From Allobosea vaviloviae (GTDB lineage Bacteria; Pseudomonadota; Alphaproteobacteria; Rhizobiales; Beijerinckiaceae), in assembly GCF_001298265.1 (NCBI RefSeq), contig NZ_LGSZ01000052.1, forward strand, positions 1 through 64,000: 64,000 bases of DNA, in the 5' to 3' direction. The notes under the pieces were generated by a model, which saw only the letters and a list, made by a program, of their open reading frames with translations, searched no databases and was not told the origin of the DNA. Positions 48,073 to 59,131 of the stretch are shown piece after piece. Numbering within the stretch: the first letter of the stretch is position 1; each line of letters starts with the position of its first letter. The position numbers and the translations under genes were made by a program.

Positions 48073-48936
48073 ATGGACAAGATGGCGAGCGGCTGGATCA
48101 ACGGCTTTCTCGGAGTACTGATCTTTGCCGGCTCCCTGCCCGCGACGCGGGTCGCGGTTGCGGATTTCGATCCCGTCTTCCTGACGCTGGCCCGGGCCGC
48201 CATCGCCGGCCTCGTCGCACTCGGCCTCCTGCTCGCTTTCCGGCAAAAGCGGCCCGAGGGACGTGACGTCCTGCCGCTGCTGGTGGTGGCGCTCAGCGTG
48301 GTCATCGGCTTCCCGCTGCTGACGGCGCTCGCCCTGCAACACGTGACGTCCGCGCATTCGATCGTCTTCATCGGCCTTCTGCCGCTGGCGACCGCGCTGT
48401 TTGGCGTCCTGCGCGGCGGCGAGCGCCCGCGTCCAGCCTTCTGGCTGTTCTCCTGCCTCGGCAGCGGCCTCGTTGCGGGCTTCGCCGCGAGGCAGGGCTT
48501 TGCCGCAGCACCTGTCGGCGATCTCCTGATGCTCGCGGCCATCATCGTTTGCGGGCTCGGCTATGCCGAGGGCGCAGCCCTCTCGCGAAGGCTCGGCGGC
48601 TGGCAGGTCATCTGCTGGGCGCTGCTGTTGTCGCTCCCGGTGACGGCCGGGCTGGCCCTGGCGACAAGGCCGGCCTCGCTGATGCTTGTCGGTGCGCCGG
48701 CCTGGCTCGGTCTCGCCTATGTCTCACTCTTCAGCATGCTGATCGGCTTCGTGTTCTGGTATCGCGGCCTCGTCCAGGGCGGCATCGCCGCCGTCGGTCA
48801 GCTGCAGCTGCTGCAGCCCTTCTTCGGTCTGGCGCTGGCAGGCCTTCTGCTGGGTGAAACCGTGAGTTGGCAGATGCTCGCCGTCTCGGCTGCGGTCGCG
48901 GCCTGCGTCGCTGGCGCGAAGCGCTTCTCAAGGTAG
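48073..48936 (+). CDS. EamA/DMT-family transporter
   Basis: 287-residue inner-membrane protein with ten hydrophobic segments in two EamA repeats (LTLARAAIAGLVALGLLLAF in the first; LQLLQPFFGLALAGLLLGET in the second, the typical C-terminal EamA signature). Members export amino acids, nucleosides or other metabolites. The ATG at 48073 has GGAG at 8 nt; an earlier in-frame ATG at 48010 would put the operator repeats inside the gene. Divergent from the MocR regulator, which probably controls it. Substrate unknown. Confidence 0.88.
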   Translation: MDKMASGWINGFLGVLIFAGSLPATRVAVADFDPVFLTLARAAIAGLVALGLLLAFRQKRPEGRDVLPLLVVALSVVIGFPLLTALALQHVTSAHSIVFIGLLPLATALFGVLRGGERPRPAFWLFSCLGSGLVAGFAARQGFAAAPVGDLLMLAAIIVCGLGYAEGAALSRRLGGWQVICWALLLSLPVTAGLALATRPASLMLVGAPAWLGLAYVSLFSMLIGFVFWYRGLVQGGIAAVGQLQLLQPFFGLALAGLLLGETVSWQMLAVSAAVAACVAGAKRFSR

Positions 48937-48938
48937 GC

Positions 48939-49547
48939 TTAACCCCTCTTCGGCGCGACCGGCGGGATCAGCACCACCGCGTCGCCCGGTGCGATCGGTC
49001 CGGCGAGATCGACGGACAGCACGAGCCCGCGCAACGCTGCGGCGGCCTTGACGAAGGCGAATTCCAGTCCCTTGCGGCCGGTCGCGGCGGCGACGGCCCG
49101 TCCGGCCCGTCGACACGGCATATTGTAGGCCTCGACACGCAGGATCGCGCGGCCGTCGAAGCGCCCTTTCCCGCCCCAGTCCCCGCCGAAGGCGAGGCGG
49201 CTGCCGGGCGCGATCCGGGAAAAGTCGGGCAGCCCGTCGATCAGGAGGTTGGCCCCGAGCCATTCGGGTGGCAGCGTCGGCAGATCGAGCCGGCCGGCGA
49301 TCTCCGCCAGTTCGACCGGGCACAGCGCCGACAATTGCCGGTCGTTGCGTAGGCGCAACCCTCGCGGCAGCCATGGCTCGCGGGGCCCCGAACGTCGCGT
49401 CAGGCCGGCATGCAGGTCGCCGGGAATGCCCGCATGGTCCAGCGTCAGAGCCGCGGCGGGCACTGTGACGAAGCCGTGCAGAGACGACGAGCCATCCCTC
49501 GCGACGAAGACGCCGGTGACGACGCCTTTGGCACGCTCATCTGTCAT
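48939..49547 (-). CDS. MOSC-domain protein
   Basis: 202 residues, a stand-alone MOSC domain as found in YiiM and the C-terminus of molybdenum-cofactor sulfurases. Family features: GIPGDLHAGLTRRSG, the central LRNDRQLSAL, and a conserved Cys in NMPCRRAGR that could carry or transfer sulfur. It lies 2 nt from the EamA stop on the opposite strand. Related proteins reduce N-hydroxylated compounds or handle MoCo; no specific role is assigned. Confidence 0.87.
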   Translation of the reverse strand: MTDERAKGVVTGVFVARDGSSSLHGFVTVPAAALTLDHAGIPGDLHAGLTRRSGPREPWLPRGLRLRNDRQLSALCPVELAEIAGRLDLPTLPPEWLGANLLIDGLPDFSRIAPGSRLAFGGDWGGKGRFDGRAILRVEAYNMPCRRAGRAVAAATGRKGLEFAFVKAAAALRGLVLSVDLAGPIAPGDAVVLIPPVAPKRG

Positions 49548-49595
49548 GCCGGCGGCATGGCTGCGCGCGCCGGCGGTGTCAAGAAGCCGACGAAC

Positions 49596-49799
49596 TCACT
49601 TCAACTGAAGCGAGCCCGCTGCCGTCTTGCCGCGTTCGGTCTTGAGTTCGAACGAGACGGCCTGTCCTTCCGTCAGCGTCATCAATCCCGCTTCCTTTAC
49701 GGCAGTGATGTGCACGAACACGTCCTTGCCACCATCCGCAGGCTGAATGAAACCAAAGCCCTTCTCAGTATTGAACCATTTGACGGTTCCCGTCGCCAT
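49596..49799 (-). CDS. Cold-shock-domain protein
   Basis: 67-residue OB-fold RNA chaperone. RNP1 is KGFGFIQP and RNP2 is DVFVHI, with [15 protein letters not shown] at the start, as in CspA. GAGGG lies about 7 nt before the ATG at 49799; a further 7 codons are open upstream. A 132-nt spacer separates it from bglX, longer than most here, and could hold a structured 5' leader as in other csp genes. Confidence 0.93.
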   Translation of the reverse strand: MATGTVKWFNTEKGFGFIQPADGGKDVFVHITAVKEAGLMTLTEGQAVSFELKTERGKTAAGSLQLK

Positions 49800-49931
49800 C
49801 GCCGCATCCCTCGAAGCCAAGCGTCTTCGCGCCCGGCGGATGCAAGCGTCCGCAGGGCGCGCACGACAAGAATTGACCGAAACGAAATGCTTGTCGAGAC
49901 CAAACGACAGGCAGGCCAGAAGTGAAAACGA

Positions 49932-52169
49932 TCAAGACGTGGTCAGAAGCACTTGCGTCATGACCGAGGTTTGCGAGGAACCGCCGAGATATATCTCGAT
50001 CTGCCCTGGATCGACCTTGTAGCGACCGTTCTCGTCATGAGCGCCGAGCTTTGCCGCATCGAGCCGGAGGCGGACGCTGCGCGTCTCGCCCGCCCGCAGC
50101 AGCACCTTGTCGAACGCCTTCAATTCCCGCACGGGCCGGGAGCGGCTGGCGACCGGCTGGCGGATGTAGAGCTGCACCACCTCCTGCCCGTCACGCGCTC
50201 CCGCATTGGTGACGTCGACGGACACCTCGACCGTGCCGTCGAGGGGCATGCTCGGCTTCGACACCCGCGCATTGGCATAGGTGAAGCGGCTGTAGGAGAG
50301 ACCATGGCCGAAGGGGTAGAGCGGCTCGTTGGCCTCGTCGATATAGATCGATTCATAGCGCTGGCGGATCTTCTGCGGGCGCCCCGTCGGCAACTGGTCG
50401 TAATAGACCGGGATTTGCCCGACCGAGCGCGGAAAGCTCATTGGCACGCGGCCCGAGGGATTGACCTTGCCGGTCAGGATGTCGGCGATCGCCGCGCGCC
50501 CCTCCGTGCCGCCATGGAAAGTCTGCAGGATGGCCGCCACATGGGCGTCGGCCCAGGTCAGGACCAGGGGCCGCCCCGTCGCCAGCACCAGCACCACCGG
50601 CTTGCCGGTGGCCACCAGCGCCTCGAGCAGCTCCTGCTGCACGCCCGGCAGGTCGAGCTTCGTGCGAGAGGCGCCCTCGCCCATGAACTCGCAATCCTCG
50701 CCCAGCATGGCGACGACGAGGTCGCTCGCGGCAGCCGCGCGGACCGCCGCATCCTTGTCGGCGAACTCAGTGCCGCAGGCCTTTGTGAAGGCAGGCTCAT
50801 AGGCAACCGAGACATCCGCCGGCAGCCGCTGCTTCAGCGCCTCGGGCAGCGCCTGCACGACGCGGCGGCCGAGGCCAGCAGGGTCGGTCCAGACGCGCTC
50901 GTCCTCGGGCACCGCCATCGCGCCGATGACGGCGACGGACTTGACAGTAGCCCCGATCGGCAGCGTCTCGTTGGCGTTCTTCAGCAGCATCGCGCCGTCC
51001 TGCGCGGCCTTGAGCGCGACGTCGCGCGCGGCTTGCGTCTGCATCAGCGCAGGCGCGGCAGCAGGATCGACATCGGCGCGCTCGAACAGGCCGAGATGGA
51101 ACTTGACCCGCAAGACGCGCCGCACCGCCTCGTCCAGCGCCTTCATCGGCACGCGCCCGGCTGTGACCTCGCCAGCGAGGTGCTTGTGATAGACATTGCC
51201 CATCATGTCCATGTCGATGCCCGCCAGCAGCGCCTTGCGGGCGGCTTCCGCGTCGTCCTTGGCGATGCCGTGGAGGCGCAGCTCCGTGATCGAGCCGAAA
51301 TCGGAGGTGACGAAGCCCTTGAAGCCCCATTTGCCCCGCAGGAGATCGGTCAGCATGCCCTTATGCGCCGTCGCCGGCACGCCGTTCAAGGCGTTGAAAG
51401 CGGCCATGGCCGTCATCGAGCCCGCCTCGAACGAGGCCTTGAACGGCGGCAGATAGAGGTCGAAGAGCTGGCTCGTCGGAATCCAGGTGGAGTTGTAGTC
51501 GCGCCCGGCCTCGGCCGCGCCATAGCCGACGAAATGCTTCACCGAGGTCGCGACCCCGCCGCGCTGATAGCCGCGCGTGCGCGCAGCCGCCACGACCGAA
51601 CCCAGATATGCGTCCTCGCCCGCGCCCTCGAGCACGCGGCCCCAGCGCGGATCACGGGAGATGTCGACCATCGGCGCGAAGGTCCAGTTGATGCCGGCGG
51701 CAGAGGCCTCGCGGCCGGTCCAGTACGCCGCCTCCTCGATCAGCGCCGGATTCCAGGTCGCGGCCTGGCCGAGCGGCAGCGGGAAATAGGTCGAGAAGCC
51801 GTGGACGGCGTCGAGGCCGATGATCAGCGGGATCTTCAGCCGCGTCGCCCGTGCCGCCTTCTGCACCGTGAGAACCTCCGCCGGCACCACGAAGTTCATC
51901 ACCGCGCCCATGCGGCCCGCCTTGATCTGCTCGATGTCGAAGCCGTCGCCGCGTCCCGACAGGTGCAACTGACCGACTTTTTCATCCAGCGTCATCTGCT
52001 TGAGCAAACCGTCGATGCGGCGCTCGATCGCGGCGGCTTCCCCCCCGGTCTTCCAGCCCACGCCCTGCGGGGCGGGCGAAGGCTGCGCCGAGACCGGCGG
52101 CGCGAAGGCCGGGATGGCAAGGCAGCAGGCGAGGAGCGTGGCGACGAGCCGCAAGGTCATATCGGGCAT
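49932..52169 (-). CDS. bglX: Periplasmic beta-glucosidase BglX (GH3)
   Basis: 745-residue glycoside hydrolase family 3 enzyme releasing terminal beta-linked glucose. A Sec signal peptide (about residues 1-29, ending VSA-QPS) exports it. The TIM-barrel domain contains VGQLHLSGRGDG-type start, SVKHFVGYGAAEAGRDYN, and the nucleophile Asp in GFVTSDFGSITEL. The second domain holds the likely acid/base Glu in EDCEFMGEGASRTKLDL, followed by a fibronectin-III-like C-terminal domain (YPFGHGLSYSRFTYANARVS). ATG at 52169 or 52160. Divergent from yitT. Confidence 0.93.
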   Translation of the reverse strand: MPDMTLRLVATLLACCLAIPAFAPPVSAQPSPAPQGVGWKTGGEAAAIERRIDGLLKQMTLDEKVGQLHLSGRGDGFDIEQIKAGRMGAVMNFVVPAEVLTVQKAARATRLKIPLIIGLDAVHGFSTYFPLPLGQAATWNPALIEEAAYWTGREASAAGINWTFAPMVDISRDPRWGRVLEGAGEDAYLGSVVAAARTRGYQRGGVATSVKHFVGYGAAEAGRDYNSTWIPTSQLFDLYLPPFKASFEAGSMTAMAAFNALNGVPATAHKGMLTDLLRGKWGFKGFVTSDFGSITELRLHGIAKDDAEAARKALLAGIDMDMMGNVYHKHLAGEVTAGRVPMKALDEAVRRVLRVKFHLGLFERADVDPAAAPALMQTQAARDVALKAAQDGAMLLKNANETLPIGATVKSVAVIGAMAVPEDERVWTDPAGLGRRVVQALPEALKQRLPADVSVAYEPAFTKACGTEFADKDAAVRAAAASDLVVAMLGEDCEFMGEGASRTKLDLPGVQQELLEALVATGKPVVLVLATGRPLVLTWADAHVAAILQTFHGGTEGRAAIADILTGKVNPSGRVPMSFPRSVGQIPVYYDQLPTGRPQKIRQRYESIYIDEANEPLYPFGHGLSYSRFTYANARVSKPSMPLDGTVEVSVDVTNAGARDGQEVVQLYIRQPVASRSRPVRELKAFDKVLLRAGETRSVRLRLDAAKLGAHDENGRYKVDPGQIEIYLGGSSQTSVMTQVLLTTS

Positions 52170-52346
52170 CTTTCGGGCAGGCGCGGACGCGGACGGAGGT
52201 TGGCTGGCGGCGCGTGACGATCCATGACGGATCCCGAGCGCCGCCCTACAGGATCGCACCGACCGGCTCAACCTGGGGCTGGACGGGCTGGCTCGCCCGT
52301 TGCATCGCAGGCGTCGCCTGAACATTGTCTGAATCGGATCGCGCGC

Positions 52347-52976
52347 ATGTCGCAGACCACCGCCCCCCTCGCCTCGTCGACGGAGCGGCACCGCCTCTAT
52401 GAGGACGCGCTGGCGATCCTGTTGGGAACGCTGATGGTGTCTGTCGGTATCGCGCTGTTTTCAAAGGCGATGATCATGACCGGCGGGGCGGCGGGCCTGG
52501 CCCTGCTGCTGCAATATGCGACCGGGCTCGAATTCGGCCTGCTCTTCTCGCTCATCAACCTGCCCTTCTACTGGCTCGCCTTCAGGCGCATGGGCCTGCG
52601 CTTCACGCTGCGCACCTTCGTCGCCGTCGGTGTGGTCTCGCTCCTGGTGCAGGCGACACCGCTCTGGCTCGACATCGCCTCGGTCCAGCCGATCTACGCC
52701 GCGCTGGCCGGCGGCAGCATCATGGGCCTCGGCCTCCTTGCGCTCGCCCGGCACCGAACGGCGATCGGCGGGGTCAACATCCTCGCGCTCTATCTGCAGG
52801 AGAAGCGTGGCTGGCGCGCCGGCTGGACCCAGCTTGCGATCGACGCCGGCATCTTCGCCGCCGCCGTTTTCGTCCTCCCCCTCGACAGGCTGGCCGTTTC
52901 GCTGCTGGGCACGCTCGTGCTGAACGCGGTGCTGGGCATGAACCACAAGCCGGGGCGCTATATGGGCATTTCCTGA
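52347..52976 (+). CDS. YitT-family membrane protein
   Basis: 209 residues with six hydrophobic segments. The opening ALAILLGTLMVSVGIALFSK and MTGGAAGLALLLQY, and the later GLLALARHRTAIGGVNILAL, match YitT_membrane (DUF161). The C-terminal DUF2179 domain seen in Bacillus YitT is absent, as usual in proteobacteria. Proposed as transporters; substrate unknown. Divergent from bglX. Confidence 0.82.
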   Translation: MSQTTAPLASSTERHRLYEDALAILLGTLMVSVGIALFSKAMIMTGGAAGLALLLQYATGLEFGLLFSLINLPFYWLAFRRMGLRFTLRTFVAVGVVSLLVQATPLWLDIASVQPIYAALAGGSIMGLGLLALARHRTAIGGVNILALYLQEKRGWRAGWTQLAIDAGIFAAAVFVLPLDRLAVSLLGTLVLNAVLGMNHKPGRYMGIS

Positions 52977-53073
52977 GCCTTGGGAGATGCCGGCCGCAGG
53001 GCACGTCTTGCGCCTCGGCGCGCGGCATGCGAGCAACCCCGCCGGGTGATCCAACGCATCGAGGCTCGACACC

Positions 53074-54243
53074 ATGGCCCAGCCCCTGACCATCGAAGAC
53101 CTGCGCCTGCTGGCGAAGCGCCGCGTGCCGCGCATGTTCTACGATTACGCCGATTCCGGCGCCTGGACCGAGGGCACCTATCGCGCCAACGAGACCGATT
53201 TTGCCGGAATCAAGCTGCGCCAGCGCGTCGCTGTCGACATGACCAACCGCACGCTGGAATCGACCATGGTCGGCCAGACGGTCGCAATGCCGGTCGCGCT
53301 CGCGCCGACCGGGCTGACCGGCATGCAGCACGCCGATGGCGAGATCCTCGCCGCCAAGGCCGCGGCCAAGGCCGGCGTGCCCTTCACCCTCTCGACGATG
53401 AGCATCTGCTCGATCGAGGACGTCGCCAACCACACCGGCTCGCCGTTCTGGTTCCAGCTCTATGTGATGAAGGACCGCGACTTCATCGCTCGCCTGATCC
53501 AGCGCGCCAAGACCGCCGGCTGCTCGGCGCTGGTGCTGACGCTCGACCTGCAGGTGCTGGGCCAGCGCCACAAGGACATCCGCAACGGCCTCAGCGCGCC
53601 GCCCAAGCCGACGCTCGCCAACCTGATCAACCTGGCATTCAAGCCGCGCTGGTGCCTGAAGATGCTCGACACGCCGCGCCGCGGCTTCGGAAACATCGTC
53701 GGCCACGTCTCGGGCGTCGCCGACATGTCCTCGCTCTCGTCCTGGACCGCCAGCCAGTTCGACCCGGCCCTGAGCTGGGACGATGTCAAGTGGATCAAGG
53801 ACCAGTGGGGCGGCAAGCTGATCATCAAGGGCATCCTCGACCCCGAGGATGCCGAACTGGCCGCGCAAAGCGGTGCCGACGCGCTGATCGTCTCCAACCA
53901 TGGTGGCCGCCAGCTCGACGGCGCGCTATCCTCGATCGCGGCCCTGCCGGCGATCGTCGATCAGGTCGGCAACCGCATCGAGGTCCTGTTCGACGGCGGC
54001 ATCCGCTCAGGCCAGGACGTCATCAAGGCCCTCGCCTTGGGCGCGCACGGCACCTTCATCGGCCGCGCCTTCCTCTACGGACTGGGCGCCATGGGCGAGA
54101 AGGGCGTGACGCTCGCGCTCGACATCATCCGCAAGGAGCTCGACATCACCATGGCGCTGTGCGGGCTGCGGGACGTGAAGGATGTCGACCAGCGCATCCT
54201 TCTCGGCGGACGCGAGGAGGCGGTCCGGCGTCTTTCCCTGTAG
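53074..54243 (+). CDS. lldD: FMN-dependent L-lactate dehydrogenase (alpha-hydroxy acid oxidase family)
   Basis: 389-residue FMN TIM-barrel enzyme oxidising L-lactate or a related 2-hydroxy acid at the inner membrane. Motifs: FYDYADSGAWTEGTYRANE near the N-terminus, LAPTGLTGMQHADGE, LTLDLQVLGQRHKDIRNG, and the catalytic His in VSNHGGRQLDGA followed by FDGGIRSGQDVIKALALGA. It fits LldD in length and motifs; glycolate or mandelate oxidation by a paralogue cannot be excluded. No lldP permease or LldR regulator adjoins. Confidence 0.9.
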   Translation: MAQPLTIEDLRLLAKRRVPRMFYDYADSGAWTEGTYRANETDFAGIKLRQRVAVDMTNRTLESTMVGQTVAMPVALAPTGLTGMQHADGEILAAKAAAKAGVPFTLSTMSICSIEDVANHTGSPFWFQLYVMKDRDFIARLIQRAKTAGCSALVLTLDLQVLGQRHKDIRNGLSAPPKPTLANLINLAFKPRWCLKMLDTPRRGFGNIVGHVSGVADMSSLSSWTASQFDPALSWDDVKWIKDQWGGKLIIKGILDPEDAELAAQSGADALIVSNHGGRQLDGALSSIAALPAIVDQVGNRIEVLFDGGIRSGQDVIKALALGAHGTFIGRAFLYGLGAMGEKGVTLALDIIRKELDITMALCGLRDVKDVDQRILLGGREEAVRRLSL

Positions 54244-54273
54244 TGGCCTTAAGTCTCTACCCGGAGTTTCGGT

Positions 54274-54705
54274 ATGCCCCTCATCGTCAAGCAGCCGGGT
54301 AAGACACCTTATTTGAGCGGCGTGACGGCGCAGGAAACGATGCTCGGCATCGTCGACGTGACCATTCGCGTCGCGGCATATGAGGAGGCGGGCGAACACT
54401 GGAAGCGCGTGCTCTCGGGACCGCGCCATGGCGGCTACGGCCGCATCTTCATCCAACGCTACGGCATCAATCGCCGCCGCTATCTCAACTGCTACGACTG
54501 GCGCGGCATGTATCGCGGCCAGCCGGCCAATATCGATGAGTGTCCCGGGGCGATGTTCATCTGGCAGGGCAAGAAGGAAGCATCGACCGAGCCCGTCTTC
54601 GCCCATAACAACCAGCGTCTTGGCCGTGATATGGGCTGGGCGCTCAGACCCTTCCAGCAGACCGGCGAAACCGATTTCTGGGAAGTCCGGTTCAAGTTCG
54701 TCTGA
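54274..54705 (+). CDS. Conserved-looking hypothetical protein
   Basis: 143 residues, not recognised. No signal peptide or membrane segment; rich in aromatic and arginine residues (GYGRIFIQRYGINRRRYLNCY; DWRGMYRGQPANID), with a single Trp-rich block near the end (MGWALRPFQQTGETDFWEV). GGAG precedes the ATG at about 10 nt. It lies 30 nt after lldD and could be co-transcribed, though the sequence does not suggest a metabolic role. A terminator follows. Confidence 0.6.
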   Translation: MPLIVKQPGKTPYLSGVTAQETMLGIVDVTIRVAAYEEAGEHWKRVLSGPRHGGYGRIFIQRYGINRRRYLNCYDWRGMYRGQPANIDECPGAMFIWQGKKEASTEPVFAHNNQRLGRDMGWALRPFQQTGETDFWEVRFKFV

Positions 54706-54715
54706 AAGAGCAAAA

Positions 54716-54735
54716 CGGGGCGCAGCCGTGCCCCG
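54716..54735. terminator. Bidirectional hairpin between convergent genes
   Basis: CGGGGC (54716-54721) pairs with GCCCCG (54730-54735). It lies in the 39-nt gap between the convergent hypothetical gene and ettA; AAAA precedes it, giving a short U-run for the minus-strand transcript. Confidence 0.55.
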
Positions 54736-54744
54736 CCAGCCACC

Positions 54745-56397
<1,653 letters not shown>

Positions 56398-56559
56398 AAG
56401 CGTGCGGGCTCCGCTTTCGGACTGTTGGTCTGGCGTGTCGGGAAATCTGGCGCGTATGTAGCGAGGCGCACCGCAAGCCGCAACCGGCGGCGCGATTGTA
56501 CACAGGCGCCGGCGACCTGAATATTGCCGAAACCAGCAAGGATCGAAGGGGCATCCGAC

Positions 56560-57108
56560 GTGTCAGATGAAACAGGCCGCGCCACCATCGAGTTGCGGCT
56601 CGCCAGCAGCGCCCAGTTGTTCAACACGCTCGACCCCTTCCCTTTTCGCGAGGGCGACATCGATGCCGATGCCGAGCGCTACATCGTCGAATGGGCGCAG
56701 GACCTGCCCAAGGATGCTGCTCTTGCGATCGTCGTCCATCTGCCGGGCGCCGACGACCCCGCCAAGCCTTGTCCCGATCTGTCCGTCGCCCTCACCGGCT
56801 GGTTCGCCGCCAAGGCCCGCGCGGAGTCCCACGCCCTGCGTGCCCTGTTCCGCGACGGCCGCCTCGCCTTTCTGATCGGCTTTGCCGGGCTGGCGGTCTG
56901 CCTCTTCCTCAGCTTCTTGCTGACGCAGCGCTCCGAGGGCCCCTTCGCCCGCGTCGTGCAGGAAAGCCTCGTGATCATCGGCTGGGTGGTGATCTGGCGC
57001 CCGGCGGAAATGTTCCTCTACGACTGGCTGCCGCTGCTGCGGCGCAAGCGGCTTTACCAGCGTCTGGCGCAGGCCACGGTGACGGTGAGGATGGAGACCT
57101 GCGGCTGA
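56560..57108 (+). CDS. Hypothetical membrane protein, two transmembrane helices
   Basis: About 182 residues, family not identified. The N-terminal ~100 residues are acidic and soluble ([38 protein letters not shown]), followed by two hydrophobic helices (about 112-132 and 145-162) and a basic tail. It could be a small envelope or signalling anchor. GTG at 56560 has AAGGGG about 10 nt upstream; a TTG at 56524 is in frame. Monocistronic, convergent with the serine hydrolase gene. Confidence 0.6.
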   Translation: MSDETGRATIELRLASSAQLFNTLDPFPFREGDIDADAERYIVEWAQDLPKDAALAIVVHLPGADDPAKPCPDLSVALTGWFAAKARAESHALRALFRDGRLAFLIGFAGLAVCLFLSFLLTQRSEGPFARVVQESLVIIGWVVIWRPAEMFLYDWLPLLRRKRLYQRLAQATVTVRMETCG

Positions 57109-57115
57109 AGCCCCC

Positions 57116-58111
57116 TCAGGCCGCCTCGACCAGCCCGGCCAGGAAGCGCACGAACCGCTTCGTCCGGCCGGGTCCGGCAAAGGGACGCCGGGCCATCTGC
57201 ACGACGACGAGCCGGTGGGCGGGGACCACCGCGATGAACTGGCCGCCGAAGCCCGCCGCGAAACCGGCGCCGGGGCCAAACCGCGACATCGGCAGCGTCC
57301 ACCAGAGATAGCCATAGCCGAGATCGCCCCGATCCGTCGTTGAATGCGCTTTCAGGGACTGGTCGATCCATGTGGCGGGGATGATCTGACGCCCGCTGGC
57401 AATGCCGCGATCGAGGATGAGTTGACCGAAACGGAGCGCGTCGCGCGCCGTCAGCTTGAAAGGATAGGCCTCATGGCTGGAGTGCGGGTCCCTGACGAGG
57501 CGGCCATCCCCGGGCTCGAAATCGACCATCCCGATGGGCCGCGCGATGCGATGGGCGAAGCTGGCGAAGATGTCCTCGCCGGTCTGCCGTCGATAGATGG
57601 TGCCCAGAGCGTTGAAGTCCCAGTTGTTGTAGAACCAGAACGTGCCGGGGGCATGGCTGCCGCGCGCCGGCCTCTTCTCGCGCATATCGGCGGTCTCGTG
57701 GGCGGACACATGATAGACCCCTGAGCGCGCTCCCAGCAGATCGCGCACCGTCGCCTGCTTTTCGACCTCGGTCAGGGCAGGCGGCAGATCGTCGATGCCG
57801 AGCTGCGCGAGCGTCGCCGACGGATCGATCCGCTTTTCGGCGATGGCGATCCCGTAAAGCGCGCCGAGCAGGCTTTTGCGCACCGAGGCCACGTCGACCT
57901 TGAGCCGGTCATTCCCCAGGCTCGCCAGCGTCTGGCCGTCGCGGGTGGCGATCAAGGCCGCCAGGGCCTCACCCCGAAAATGCTCGTCCGCCAGGCTGGC
58001 GGCGGCACCACCTCCTGCCGAGCCTTGCGCATGCCCGGCCGATGCCGCGCCGAGCCAGGGAAGAGCCGCCAGCGCAAACAGGTGGCGACGCGTAGGTTCA
58101 AACATGCTCAT
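57116..58111 (-). CDS. Exported serine hydrolase (beta-lactamase/class C PBP-like)
   Basis: 331 residues. The N-terminus (TRRHLFALAALPWLGAASAG) looks like a twin-arginine signal. The catalytic SxxK is SVRK at residues 76-79, followed by YNN (WFYNNWDF) as the YxN motif and GFGGQF near the C-terminus in the KTG position. The fold is shared by class C beta-lactamases, esterases and D-amino-peptidases, so resistance to beta-lactams should not be assumed. Confidence 0.85.
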   Translation of the reverse strand: MSMFEPTRRHLFALAALPWLGAASAGHAQGSAGGGAAASLADEHFRGEALAALIATRDGQTLASLGNDRLKVDVASVRKSLLGALYGIAIAEKRIDPSATLAQLGIDDLPPALTEVEKQATVRDLLGARSGVYHVSAHETADMREKRPARGSHAPGTFWFYNNWDFNALGTIYRRQTGEDIFASFAHRIARPIGMVDFEPGDGRLVRDPHSSHEAYPFKLTARDALRFGQLILDRGIASGRQIIPATWIDQSLKAHSTTDRGDLGYGYLWWTLPMSRFGPGAGFAAGFGGQFIAVVPAHRLVVVQMARRPFAGPGRTKRFVRFLAGLVEAA

Positions 58112-58288
58112 GGCCGAAATCCGGGGGCGCTTGCCGTGAGTGAAGATATTGCCGGGGATATGGCGAAGCGATCCACAGCTTCTTTATGACGCGCGTGCTT
58201 CACGAACGCGCCAGACCCGTGTCCCGGCCCTTTCCTCGGCCCGGCTTTTGCCTCAGCTTGAACGGGCTGGGCAGCACGGGAGCCGTCG

Positions 58289-59110
58289 ATGACGAAGTCG
58301 AAGCCTCTGGTCAGGTTGACACTGGCATTGGCCGGACTGGCCGCGGCGGCGTGCTTGCAGCCCGCGTCTCCCGCTCTCGCCCAATCCGACGAGCCGGGAT
58401 GCCGACCCGACATGGCTGCGCTGCGGCTGCCCATCCAGCGCGCCAATCTGGCAAAGGACGAGGTTCGCCTCACCTTTGCGGGCCATGCCACCTTCCTGAT
58501 CGAGACGCCCGGCGGCGTGAAGGTCGCCACCGACTACAACGATTATGTCCGGCCGCAGGTGACACCCGACATCGCCACGATGAACAAGGCGCATTCCACC
58601 CATAATTCGCGCAATCCCGACCCTGCCATCAAGCAGGTTCTGCCGGGCTGGGACCCGACGGGCGCAGGCCCCGCAAAGCACGACGTGACGATGGGCGACC
58701 TGCGCGTGCGCAACGTGCCGACCAATATCCGCTCCTATTCCGGATCGACCGATTTCGACGGCAACTCGATCTTCGTCTTCGAGATCGGCGAACTTTGCAT
58801 CGCCCATCTCGGCCATCTTCATCACCCGCTGGAGCCCGGCCATCTGCGCGCGCTCGGCCGCGTCGACGTCGTGCTGTTTCCGGTCGACGGCAGCTACACG
58901 CTCGACCAGGAGGGTATGCTCGACGTGCTGAAGTCGCTGCAGGCGCGGGTGATGATCCCCATGCATTTCTTCGGCGGCGGCACGCTGAACCGCTTCCTCG
59001 CCCGCTCGCAGGATCTTTGGCCCGTCGAGCGCCGCGAGCAGCCGGTCATCACCGTGACCAAGGCCGGCCTACCGGCGAAGCCGACCGTAATCGTACTACC
59101 GGGCAACTGA
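58289..59110 (+). CDS. Exported metallo-beta-lactamase-fold hydrolase (UlaG/L-ascorbate lactonase-like)
   Basis: 273 residues with a Sec signal peptide (LTLALAGLAAAACLQPASPA; the Cys at about residue 22 could make it a lipoprotein). The metal site is atypical: VRLTFAGHATFLIET supplies one His, THNSRNP and LGHLHHPLEPGHL supply others, and an Asp lies in VLFPVDGSYTLD; MIPMHFFGGG gives the last His. This resembles the UlaG-like branch of the fold. Substrate unknown. GGGAG precedes the ATG. Confidence 0.82.
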   Translation: MTKSKPLVRLTLALAGLAAAACLQPASPALAQSDEPGCRPDMAALRLPIQRANLAKDEVRLTFAGHATFLIETPGGVKVATDYNDYVRPQVTPDIATMNKAHSTHNSRNPDPAIKQVLPGWDPTGAGPAKHDVTMGDLRVRNVPTNIRSYSGSTDFDGNSIFVFEIGELCIAHLGHLHHPLEPGHLRALGRVDVVLFPVDGSYTLDQEGMLDVLKSLQARVMIPMHFFGGGTLNRFLARSQDLWPVERREQPVITVTKAGLPAKPTVIVLPGN

Positions 59111-59131
59111 GGCGCGACAGGGCGGCGCTGT

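Noticed and set aside
57116-58111. Antibiotic-resistance beta-lactamase
   Set aside because: The SxxK and YxN motifs are shared with esterases and peptidases, and the KTG position reads GFGG; resistance cannot be inferred.
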